Assembly (NCBI GenBank): GCA_007131625.1
Contig: SLQC01000390.1
Span: 1-25,574 of the forward strand
From: Balneolales bacterium
GTDB taxonomy: Bacteria; Bacteroidota; Rhodothermia; Balneolales; Natronogracilivirgulaceae
Length of the DNA stretch: 25,574 bases
Direction: 5' to 3'
Shown here: positions 15,001 through 23,500 of the stretch, piece by piece
How the letters are laid out: each line of letters starts with the position of its first letter
How positions within the stretch are numbered: position 1 is the stretch's first letter
The notes under the pieces: generated by a model
What the model was told of the DNA's origin: nothing
Seen by the model: only the letters and a program-made list of their open reading frames with translations
Databases searched by the model: none
Position numbers and translations under genes: made by a program

Positions 15001-16006
15001 TGTAAATACGTCATTTAATGGCGAAGCGAATGTCCGGGTCTTCGACGCCAGGCGTCTGGTCCGGTATCCCGATTTCGAATGGGTCACCGCCGGCAACTGT
15101 TACATTGATGACTGCGGGTATTTCGTGCAGACAGATGCGCTATTCAACGGACGTGTATCGGTTTCCGGTGGTGCTTTTCAAAGCCAGTTCATCATCCCGA
15201 AAGATGTCTCCTATTCGATCAATACCGGCCGCATACAGGCATACGCGAGGGAACGTGACCTGGATGCGTTGGGATCCAGCTCCGGTTTCCGCATTCAGGG
15301 TAGAAATCCCGATGCGGAAGATGACCAGCAGGGGCCTGAAATTGAGATCTATATGAATGACGAGATGTTTATTGACGGCGGTATTGTCAATGATTCACCG
15401 GAACTTATTGTACTGCTATCAGATAATTCGGGCATTAATACCACCGGAGCGGGCGTGGGACACGAGATTGTCGCCATCATCGAAAATCGCGATGACGTAT
15501 CCAACCGAAGAACAATCGCCCTGAACGAGTTTTACCAAAGTGACCTGGACGATTTCACCAGTGGCCGCATCGAGTATCCTCTCAACGGGCTTGACGAAGG
15601 CCACTACAGACTCCGTATTCGCGCCTGGGATGTCTTCAACAACATGGGGGAAGCGCAAATCTCGTTTCAGGTACTGGACAGTCAGGATCTGCAGATCAGG
15701 AATATTTTTAATTATCCTAATCCGATGCATAACTTCACGAGTTTCGTGTTCGAACATAATCAGCCCGGAATTCCGATGGATATTAATATCAGGATTTATA
15801 CGTTAAGTGGTAGGCCTATTACAACCATTCGGAGAGAGGACTTTATCTCCGCCGGAAATATGGTTCGTATTGATTGGCACGGCCGCGATGACGATCACCA
15901 CCGGCTTGCTACGGGGACCTATCTGTATCATGTTCAGGTTCGCACAGAAACCGAACAAGGGCGGCAAACAAAAGACAAAATAGAACGACTTGTAATTTTA
16001 CGATGA
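12065..16006 (+). CDS. porU: T9SS C25-family sortase/signal peptidase PorU
   Basis: The 1313-residue cell-surface protein is the T9SS component that removes the C-terminal signal of cargo and attaches it to the surface in species where this was studied. A signal peptide ends near HSVVAQ (residues 1-27). The gingipain-type C25 domain spans about 545-930 and holds both catalytic residues: H803 in NFSGHG and C837 in TATCSFG, with LGDPAMRIGLP closing the domain. Beta-rich regions lie before and after. Residues about 1212-1313 (FNYPNPMHN ... LATGTYLYHV) form a C-terminal T9SS-type beta domain, as in known PorU. I prefer ATG 12065 over the in-frame TTG at 12038 because it places the signal peptide at the terminus. 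porV follows 49 bases later, the usual neighbour. A non-PorU gingipain-like protease is possible but less likely. Confidence 0.92.
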   Translation: MAICKTFIASVSGCVIFLLSAHSVVAQDVRIANKTGEFTDYEFVNENLKITTPEFLMVPYRDGNARYRVMEQDIRPVTVDTSRYHYAEHPERYLIADRSTPLIQTGEPGYSRGEIKAPLTIHVARQNESGSKTFQVLRYMRIRVFHDPQTPELRKDDQLFAGPVDNPLATGEWFKIPVPEDDIYELDSDYLESLGLDVSSIYPRNIQIWSTDGYELPHRNSTPRPELTQIPILVQGESNNNFDNNDRIIFFANGPNRARYNQQSDQFEHRLHPYSNTNYVLLTIGSEAGLRLATTAPGGEPTRDVTRFRDFRWMEEDLEKPEPRIKSGSQWFGQGFNPLSSASQTILTDTLTGFQQGSDVEVWLSMAARATTQSHFSFVVNGSSAIPDLSINRINSFTQATGISANTAQQQFTLEGFSLANDIITINATFHNPQSASRGWVEWIRIRANRTLTANNNRLHFHPPEDGDGNLVRYHLGGFDSEPLVMDITDPAAPVRLEVNTSGSQYTVVHSSDRNRRFFARSGARRPSSGEPIPNQDIRNPSGYPDYVIITASDFLEEAQRLADYRQDRDGLNPIIVTQSQIFNEFNGGVPDFVALRDYVKFLYDRGTAAGQNRPEYLLFFGGTTYDYKGVIRNPNMRNYVFTFQSEESIHRVDSYGSDDFFGFMGDDEGLWPRIGSPSNPINYLDISIGRLPIQTPEDARLLVDKIKSYEDPRNRGDWQSIFTFLADDHIAGSNNDRDLHILNSDGTAEMINLDKTGIRLEKIYQISYPYENTSAGQRVPQATQAMINRINDGTLIFNFSGHGAEQFLTDQRLFTSDDILRLNNHNKLSIMVTATCSFGRFDDTEDNSGAEKMILYPDGGLIAALTTTRVVYTSPDSTRLNFGLNIALTREMTRRDENGRPQRLGDIFRRTKQTTVGSDFNSRKFILLGDPAMRIGLPESQIDITHINGMEVSPDTVFNLRALDQVSISGNVILHDGSVNTSFNGEANVRVFDARRLVRYPDFEWVTAGNCYIDDCGYFVQTDALFNGRVSVSGGAFQSQFIIPKDVSYSINTGRIQAYARERDLDALGSSSGFRIQGRNPDAEDDQQGPEIEIYMNDEMFIDGGIVNDSPELIVLLSDNSGINTTGAGVGHEIVAIIENRDDVSNRRTIALNEFYQSDLDDFTSGRIEYPLNGLDEGHYRLRIRAWDVFNNMGEAQISFQVLDSQDLQIRNIFNYPNPMHNFTSFVFEHNQPGIPMDINIRIYTLSGRPITTIRREDFISAGNMVRIDWHGRDDDHHRLATGTYLYHVQVRTETEQGRQTKDKIERLVILR

Positions 16007-16055
16007 TTTTTTTTACGTTATTTAACAGTACTCTCTAACTATAGCCATTGTAACC

Positions 16056-17189
16056 ATGCTAAATACCAAGAATTGCAAATCTCTCATCGCTTTAGCTGTA
16101 TTTCTACTTATTGCATCCGGTGCGTCTTATGCCCAGGTAGGAATCACTTCGGTTCCCTTTTTGCAGATCGAACCCGACTCACGAACCGCAGGTATGGGCA
16201 ATTCCGGCGTTGCCATTGCCGATAATGCAACTGCCGTCTTCTGGAACCCGGCCGGCCTCGCCTTTCAGGAAGGCCACGAAGTCAGTATCACGCATGCCGA
16301 CTGGCTCCCCAATTTCAATGTCGATATGTTTTATGACTACCTTGCCGGGCGATATTATGTGGAAGGAATTGGTACGATCGGCGGACATATCACCTTTCTG
16401 AACCTCGGTGAACAGGAACACAGAGATGCAGGTAACAATCTCATAGGTGAATTTTCCAGCTATGAAATTGCCGGCGGTTTCTCTTACGGATTCAAATTGA
16501 ACGAAAATTTCGCAGTCGGAACCGGTATACGGTTTATATTCAGCAATCTCGTCCCTTCTGGTACTTTAGTCGAAGGTCAAACCGCTCGTAACGGTACCAG
16601 TGTCGGACTCGACCTCGGCACACTCTACCGTTCCAATCACTTTCTCGTCGCCAATCGCGAAGCGCAGATACGGGCAGGGCTGAACCTTTCCAACCTCGGA
16701 CCATCCATTCAGTATACCGATGAAGCGCAAAAAGACCCGCTGCCGACTCTTTTGCGGGTCGGCTGGGCTTATAAAATGGATCTGGACCAGGACGGTTTCA
16801 ATTCCATTACACTGAGCAATGATTTCTCCAAAATAATGGCCCGTTATGAAACAGATGAAGAAGGTGGTCCTGTTGCGATGAACCCACTTAAAGCGCTGGT
16901 CCGATCATGGGATACTATTTCACGACATGACGGCCAACAAACCGTGGAACTCCCCTTAAGTGAGCAGATCATGATTGGTGTTGGATTGGAATACTGGTAC
17001 GACAATCTTTTTGCTCTTAGAACCGGGTATTTTTACGAGTCTCCCAATAACGGTAACCGGGAATTTCTGACTTTCGGTGCTGGTCTGCGTTATAATATAT
17101 TCGGTGTCGACTTCAGCTATATATACACTCTCGAAGAGGAGCATCCGCTTGCCAACACCCTGCGGTTTACTGCCTCACTGAACTTCTGA
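16056..17189 (+). CDS. porV: T9SS outer membrane beta-barrel protein PorV (LptO)
   Basis: The 377-residue outer membrane barrel of the FadL-like PorV/UPF0164 family carries secreted cargo from the translocon to PorU in the attachment complex of studied T9SS species. The signal peptide (residues 1-26, ending ASGASYA) is followed by the family start FLQIEPDSRTAGMGNSGVAIADNATAVFWNPAGLA. Alternating amphipathic strands run to the end, which finishes FTASLNF with a terminal Phe typical of outer membrane barrels. Length fits the family. It lies 49 bases after porU and 37 before the M6-like gene with no terminator between, so an operon is likely. Confidence 0.92.
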   Translation: MLNTKNCKSLIALAVFLLIASGASYAQVGITSVPFLQIEPDSRTAGMGNSGVAIADNATAVFWNPAGLAFQEGHEVSITHADWLPNFNVDMFYDYLAGRYYVEGIGTIGGHITFLNLGEQEHRDAGNNLIGEFSSYEIAGGFSYGFKLNENFAVGTGIRFIFSNLVPSGTLVEGQTARNGTSVGLDLGTLYRSNHFLVANREAQIRAGLNLSNLGPSIQYTDEAQKDPLPTLLRVGWAYKMDLDQDGFNSITLSNDFSKIMARYETDEEGGPVAMNPLKALVRSWDTISRHDGQQTVELPLSEQIMIGVGLEYWYDNLFALRTGYFYESPNNGNREFLTFGAGLRYNIFGVDFSYIYTLEEEHPLANTLRFTASLNF

Positions 17190-17226
17190 TACTCACTATT
17201 TATTCCGACACCGTTATTTTAACCGA

Positions 17227-20200
17227 ATGCTTCATCATCTTAAGAGAAGCGGGTGCCTGATTCTGCTCCACTGGCTCCTGCTTCTCTCTGCAACAGCACA
17301 GACTGCTCCTCCTGCCGAAACGCCCCTGACTATTCCCCGTTTTTCTGCTGATGAAGTTCCCTCCGATGCACGCTCCCTGGGAACCGTGCGTATTTTGGCC
17401 GTTATGGTCGAATTTCAGGAAGATGACAACCGCTTCACAACCGGAAGTGGTACGTTTGACCTCCCTTTTCTCGATCGCGATGATATTATTATCGATCCCC
17501 TCCCGCATGATCATGGCTATTTTTATGCCCATCTCGAGTTCGCCAGAAATTATTTTGAAACCGTATCCGGCGGACAGCTTACCATTGAATACGATATCCT
17601 TCCCGACATCATTCAGCTCGAACAACCGATGAGCGCCTATTCCCCGCTTGGTGAGGAAGGAGATGAAAACTACAAACTGGCTCACCTTGCCCGTGATGCC
17701 TGGGAAAAAGCCGCCGATACAACAATTCCCGATCTGATCGACTACGACCCGGATCGTACCATGTTTATAATTTTTCATGCCGGATCCGGCAGGAATATCG
17801 AACTCATGGGCACCAGCCTGAATAAAACTCCCCAGGATATCCCATCCGTTTATCTCGGTACCAGTTCTCTGCAACGTCTGCTCGAACAGCCTGCATTCAA
17901 TGGTTTTGACATCGGCGATCCCGGTATCCGTGTCACCAATACCGCTCTGCTGCCACAAACCCAGTCCCGGCCTGGAGAAGATTTCACCGGATCGGAATAT
18001 GTTTTGCAACTCTCCATCAACGGGCTTCTGGCAGCCAATATCGGCAGTTTTCTCGGCCTTCCGGATCTTTTTAATACGGAAACCGGTGCTTCGGCGATCG
18101 GTCGATTCGGCCTTATGGACGGAGCCTCAATCTTCTCCTATCTCGGCTTATTCCCCCCCGAACCGTCTGCATGGGAAAAAATCCATCTCGGATGGGATAA
18201 ACCGTTCGAGATAACCCTTGACACCGACGAACCCGTTCAGCTCCCCGCCGTATCCCTTCGTGAACCCAATAGTATCGCCCGTCACGCTATTTCGGCTGAT
18301 GAGTATTTCCTGGTGGAGAACCGCCACCGCAACCCTTCCGGAAATCCATTGGAGGTCACCATTCGAACTCCCGACGGCCAATATGTCACCCGGCAGATCG
18401 ATCCGGAAGATCAGCGATTTGATCCGTTCAACTATTCGGAATACGATGAGGTTCTCGAGCCCGGTGTCATCGTAAATGTCAGTAATTTTGACTGGAGTCT
18501 GCCCGGCGGCTATGATTCCGGTGAAGACGGGGATGCCGGCACAGATGACGACCGCCTGCTCAACGGGGGGATGCTGATCTGGCATATCGACGAGGCCGTC
18601 ATAAGGAATAAAATTGGCGACAACCGTGTCAATGCCAACAGCGACCGCCGTGGGGTGCAGCTTGTGGAAGCCGACGGCGCCCGGGACATCGGCCGAACGC
18701 CCGCTCCGGGGCAGGATCGTTTCACCAACGGACATGCATTCGATTTTTGGTGGTCCGGCAACGACTTTATGGTAATCACCGCAACCGGAGATACCATTAT
18801 TGTTTACGAAAACCGGTTTGGCCCGGACACCCAGCCACCCAACATCAGCAATAACGGCAGTATGTCATTTTTTGAATTTTATGATTTTTCCGATAATATA
18901 CCGGAAGCCTTTTTTTATGCACGATCGGTCGCCGGAAGCTATGTGCGTCCGGTGAGCCCTTCTTTTCCCCGGCTTCCTGTAGCTGCCGGGTCAACCACAG
19001 CTGCCAGATTGTATCCGGTTGGACCGGAAATCCTGCAAGACGCCTCAGGCGAGCGTCATTTGCTGATTCCTTCAGCACGCGGGTTTTACTCGATCCCCCT
19101 GGATCGCACCGATTCCGAGCCTCAAGATGATACCGGGTATACATTTCTTGAGCAAATTTTCCCAGGCCCTCCGCTGATATATGGTAGACAAGTCATCGCC
19201 GGTCAGTTATTCCCGGTCGGTCCGACTGTACCCGGACCGGGTGATGAAGTGCACGTAAATACAGAACGTGCAAGTGCCGCCGGTGCCGTGTATAATACAA
19301 CTTCAATGAGTGCTTCATCAGCATCCGATCCGGTACATACCACCGTTTACTCTGAAAATCAGGATATTGTTTCCTGGTCGATTGACAACGGTAACTGGTC
19401 CGAGCAGTGGCGCGTCAGTGATCAGCCAATCGGTCCCGGCCTGATCAGCATGGAAAACAGCACCACTATTCAGCTCGATCAGACACCGATTCGTATTCAA
19501 ACCGATGGCAGTTTGTTGCCTGTGGGAAGCTATCCGATCCAGCGCAGCAGTGATGTCGACGGCCTGTCAGCAATAATCGAAGACGATCGGTTTGAGTTGT
19601 CAGACGGGTCATTTCATTTTGACCTGGACCAGGAGCAGCGCAGTTCAAGTCGAAAATACACCGGAAATCTGCGTTTTAGTGGTGAAAGCGGGCCATCTTT
19701 TTTCGTTGCTACCGATCGGAGGCTGCAGATTGTTGACCAAGCGGACGGGCAGGAGTGGGAAGTTCGAACTATTCATCAAGGGGGGGCAGTTTCGTGGCCA
19801 TCTTTCGGTGACTGGTCCGGTGACAGTTCACTTGAAATTTTTTTCATAAACCATAACAAAAACAGAATATACGGATTTAACCGGGACGGTGCAGTCCTTG
19901 ACCACTTTCCGATTCCTGCTCCCCGGGGCCGGATTTTACTCGGGTCCCCGTTACTTGCCGACGTCACCGGTGACGGTTATCTTGATCTGCTGACTGCCGC
20001 CAAAGACAGTTTGAGTATCACCATCCACGCATATGATCGTCATCACAACCGGGTCAACGGATTTCCGTTGATAGTTGGTAGCCGGTCTGGTGGCACTGAT
20101 AACAGATCTGTTTCACCGGCACCGCTGCTCATCGCCGAGGGACGGCTGGTAGCTGTGACACCGGCCGGGGAAGTGCGAGTCTGGGAACTTCCGGAACTGG

Positions 20201-20574
20201 GTGAAGTCGCCTGGGGAAGAGTTTACGGATCTCAGGCCGGCAACAAAGTGGGCAAGGTTCTGGAGCAGGATCGTGCGGATCGAATTGAGTTCGGATTGCT
20301 GAAAAAGCAGGAGACCTACAACTGGCCTAATCCCGCCAATGACCACACCTTTATCCGTTTTGAGACATCCGAACCGGCACGAATCGATATCACAGTTATC
20401 AATCCCGGCGGGTCAACCGTCTTTGAAACACAAGCCGAGTCACGCGGGCGGCATCCCGAAGAAATCAGGCTGAACACATCTTCCTGGGGAAACGGAGTAT
20501 ATTTCGGGCGAATTCGTGCCCGAAACGGCAGCAACTCGGAAACCAAAATGATTAAAATTGTGATAACACACTGA
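17227..20574 (+). CDS. M6-metalloprotease-like T9SS cargo with degenerate active site
   Basis: The 1115-residue secreted protein has a signal peptide (residues 1-25, ending SATAQ), an M6 immune-inhibitor-A-like domain (about 50-480), beta-rich FG-GAP/propeller-like repeats (about 850-1010, including GDWSGDSSLEIFF and DVTGDGYLDLL) and a C-terminal T9SS sorting domain (about 1032-1115, NWPNPANDHTFIRF ... GNGVYFGRI). M6 landmarks are clear: GLPDLF, FGLMDGAS (Met-turn), PSAWEKIHLGW, EYFLVENRHR and GGMLIWHIDE. The zinc motif HExxHxxGxxD is replaced by ANIGSFLGLPD (270-280): both His and the catalytic Glu are gone and only the Asp remains. It is therefore predicted to be proteolytically inactive, perhaps a binding or surface-display protein. 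The frame is intact, so it is not a decayed gene. Its stop overlaps the next start (TGATG). Confidence 0.88.
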   Translation: MLHHLKRSGCLILLHWLLLLSATAQTAPPAETPLTIPRFSADEVPSDARSLGTVRILAVMVEFQEDDNRFTTGSGTFDLPFLDRDDIIIDPLPHDHGYFYAHLEFARNYFETVSGGQLTIEYDILPDIIQLEQPMSAYSPLGEEGDENYKLAHLARDAWEKAADTTIPDLIDYDPDRTMFIIFHAGSGRNIELMGTSLNKTPQDIPSVYLGTSSLQRLLEQPAFNGFDIGDPGIRVTNTALLPQTQSRPGEDFTGSEYVLQLSINGLLAANIGSFLGLPDLFNTETGASAIGRFGLMDGASIFSYLGLFPPEPSAWEKIHLGWDKPFEITLDTDEPVQLPAVSLREPNSIARHAISADEYFLVENRHRNPSGNPLEVTIRTPDGQYVTRQIDPEDQRFDPFNYSEYDEVLEPGVIVNVSNFDWSLPGGYDSGEDGDAGTDDDRLLNGGMLIWHIDEAVIRNKIGDNRVNANSDRRGVQLVEADGARDIGRTPAPGQDRFTNGHAFDFWWSGNDFMVITATGDTIIVYENRFGPDTQPPNISNNGSMSFFEFYDFSDNIPEAFFYARSVAGSYVRPVSPSFPRLPVAAGSTTAARLYPVGPEILQDASGERHLLIPSARGFYSIPLDRTDSEPQDDTGYTFLEQIFPGPPLIYGRQVIAGQLFPVGPTVPGPGDEVHVNTERASAAGAVYNTTSMSASSASDPVHTTVYSENQDIVSWSIDNGNWSEQWRVSDQPIGPGLISMENSTTIQLDQTPIRIQTDGSLLPVGSYPIQRSSDVDGLSAIIEDDRFELSDGSFHFDLDQEQRSSSRKYTGNLRFSGESGPSFFVATDRRLQIVDQADGQEWEVRTIHQGGAVSWPSFGDWSGDSSLEIFFINHNKNRIYGFNRDGAVLDHFPIPAPRGRILLGSPLLADVTGDGYLDLLTAAKDSLSITIHAYDRHHNRVNGFPLIVGSRSGGTDNRSVSPAPLLIAEGRLVAVTPAGEVRVWELPELGEVAWGRVYGSQAGNKVGKVLEQDRADRIEFGLLKKQETYNWPNPANDHTFIRFETSEPARIDITVINPGGSTVFETQAESRGRHPEEIRLNTSSWGNGVYFGRIRARNGSNSETKMIKIVITH

Positions 20575-23500
20575 TGCATTCTGTTATGGCGGATTATATA
20601 CGAGGTATAGCCGGCGGTTTCAACCTTATCCGTCGTTCGGCACCCGTGTGCACTGACCGGATTTGTGAATGCAGACGACCGGGACGGCATCTCACGCTCC
20701 TGCTGGCCGGATTGATATGGGTCCTCGCGGCACCCGGTTTGACTATTTTATCCGGGTTGTCTTCTATTGGCCCCGGCTTGACTTCATTATCCGGTTCGAA
20801 ATCTATATCCGGCCTGACTACTGTCTCTGGTTTGTTTACCAGTCAGGATGCACAGGCTCAAAGAAATCCGGCATTCTATGACTATCCATACCATCATCTC
20901 GACTGGTACACCATTGAAAGCGACCATTTTTTTGTTCATTTCCAGGAAGGTAACAGTCGACCGGCGCAAGTCATCTCTCGTATCGCCGAGGAAATCTACG
21001 AACCGATTACCGATTTGTACGGACACGACCCGGATCACAAAGTCAGTATAGTGCTGATAGACCGGTTGGACTACTCCAACGGTGCGGCGTTTTTCTATGA
21101 CAACAAAATCGAAATCTGGCTGCCGTCGCTAGATACCCCGCTTCGCGGCACCCACAACTGGCTGCGCAATGTTATCACGCATGAATTCGCCCATATCGTA
21201 CAGCTGCAATCGTCAATGAAACGAAGCCGGCGCCGACCGGCCACCTATCTGCAGTGGCTCTCCTATGAAGATGTACGGCGCCCGGATGTCCTTTATGGCT
21301 TCCCCAACGGGATTATCTCCTACCCGTTTTTCGGTATTAGCATGCCGGCCTGGATGGCCGAAGGGACCGCACAGTACATGCGCGATGAACTTAACTACGA
21401 TGACTGGGACAGCCACCGGGATATGCTGTTGAGAACACGAATTCTCGACGGCACCCACCTGAGCCTTGAAAAGATGGGAACCTTCAGCTCCAAAACCTCA
21501 TTGGAGCGCGAACTGACTTATAACCAGGGTTTTGCCTTCACCCGGTATATTGCCGACCGGTTCGGGGAACAAAGCATCGCCGATATCACCCGTTCGTTCA
21601 GCCGGCGTGGAGTCTACGATGTGCGCAAAGCCATCAAGTTGGCAACCGGTGTGGATGGTGCCGAGGTGTATAATGACTGGATTTCCGAACTGCAAGAGCA
21701 CTATGCCAAACTCTCGGAAGGTCGGATTAAAGACCCCGAAAACCGCACCTGGATAGAATCGGACGGTTTCTTCAATTTCCACCCTGCATTTGATCCTGAC
21801 GGAAAAAAAATCGCCTATCTATCCAACAAAAGGACTGACGGCGCCATGGTATCTCTTTTTGTGCGGGATTTTGCCGGAGACTACAATGGCGACGGCGACA
21901 CGGACAGCAGTGACGAAGGCAACGACGGCGAAGGTGACGGGAACGTCGAGGGCAGGGGGTATGACCGAGGAGGCGATATGTACGAAATATTCGAAACCCT
22001 CCTGCATGAAGTACCCTCTCAAAGCCACTCCTCCTCCCTTCGTTCAACCGGTTCGTCGACATCCCGGTATAGAGGGATTTCCCCCCAATCACAACTTCAT
22101 GAGTACCCGCTTAACGGCCAACTCATGCGCAGGCTGGAAACATCTTTCAGCTACTCTCCCGATGGAAAAAAAATCGCCTACAGCAGAACCCGGCTAAATG
22201 CATATGGTGAACAGTACAGGGATTTGTATCTGTATGATACAGATGATGAAAACAGAGAACGGCTTACTTTCAGCGAACGCCTGCAGGATCCGGCATGGAG
22301 TCCCGACGGCAGTGTAATCGCCGCCGGCAAGATCGAAGACGGATCCGTTAATTTGTTTTTTTATCACATCGAACAGGACAGTCTGTATCGGATCACCGAC
22401 TTTCAGCGGGGCGAACAAATATACCGTCCCGTCTGGCATCCCGACGGCAACACACTTTATTTCGCCTATGCAGATATCGCCCAGCGTGGTATTTACAAAA
22501 TTTCTCTTGCAGACTTGCCGGAAGAGCCAAACACATCGAACACATCAGACAAACTTCATTCGTCAGGCAAACAAAACAGCTTGTTTACTCTGCCGCAGGG
22601 AGATATTGATATCCGGATGACGCCGGTTTTGACCGATGCCAAAACGGATAACCGTGACCCTGTTATCAGTGCAGACAGTCGCTGGCTCTACTTCAGTGCC
22701 GATCCCGACGGTGTATTTAACATTTACCGCAAGTCGCTCGACAGCCGTCAGATTCAGCAAGTCACCAATGTTGTCGGTGGTGCCTTCATGCCCTTTCCCC
22801 ATCCGGAAAAAGATCAGTTGCTCTACTCCGAGTTTACGTCGGAAGGATATAAAATTGCACTTCTTGATCTTTCCGGAATGGATTTGACATACCTGCCTGC
22901 ACGGGAAAATCCTGCAGGTGGCGCATTTTCGAAACTTTGGATGGTCTCACAAGACGCAAACTATTCACAAGACGGGAACTATTCACAGATCGCAAACTAT
23001 TCACAAGCTGAAAAATATTCACAAGGCGAAACGGGATCTCTCCATGAATCTGATCCACGATTTGGGGCAGAATCACACAATGAAGCACCAATGAATATCG
23101 TCATGAACCGATCAGATTTGGGTGATGAACCCGGCAAGGCTTCTTTTATCCGCACGCTTAACCGTTTTGACGACAGTGACATCTCCCCGCTTTCCCGGGA
23201 AGCCACAGCTGTTGCCGACACCGGAGTATACCATTATCAGTTACCAACGCGCGGCTCCTCTCCTGACCGTCAGTTTTACCAATATAACGATCAGTTCACC
23301 ACTTTCCAGTTTTATCCGGTTTTCCGATTTGACAACTACTCCCGAATTCGCGGCAGCAACACCACGCTGCTTACAGATGGCCACATGGAAGATCTCGGAG
23401 CCAATTTGTGGCGTGATTTCAAGCTCGGGACATATTTCTCCTCCCGGGAAATGCGCGAGCGGTTTTCGATTTTTGGTGGAGCACTGTTCGGACCCGGATC

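Noticed and set aside
17227..20574. Pseudogene call for the M6-like gene because of the missing HExxH
   Set aside because: The frame is uninterrupted over 1115 codons with intact signal peptide and sorting domain, so a functional non-catalytic protein is the better reading.
21879..21977. Dockerin domain
   Set aside because: Only one calcium-loop-like stretch is present and it sits inside a propeller; a dockerin needs two spaced loops with helices.
22947..23030. CRISPR array
   Set aside because: The repeats are contiguous 18-bp units without spacers and stay in frame within a coding sequence.
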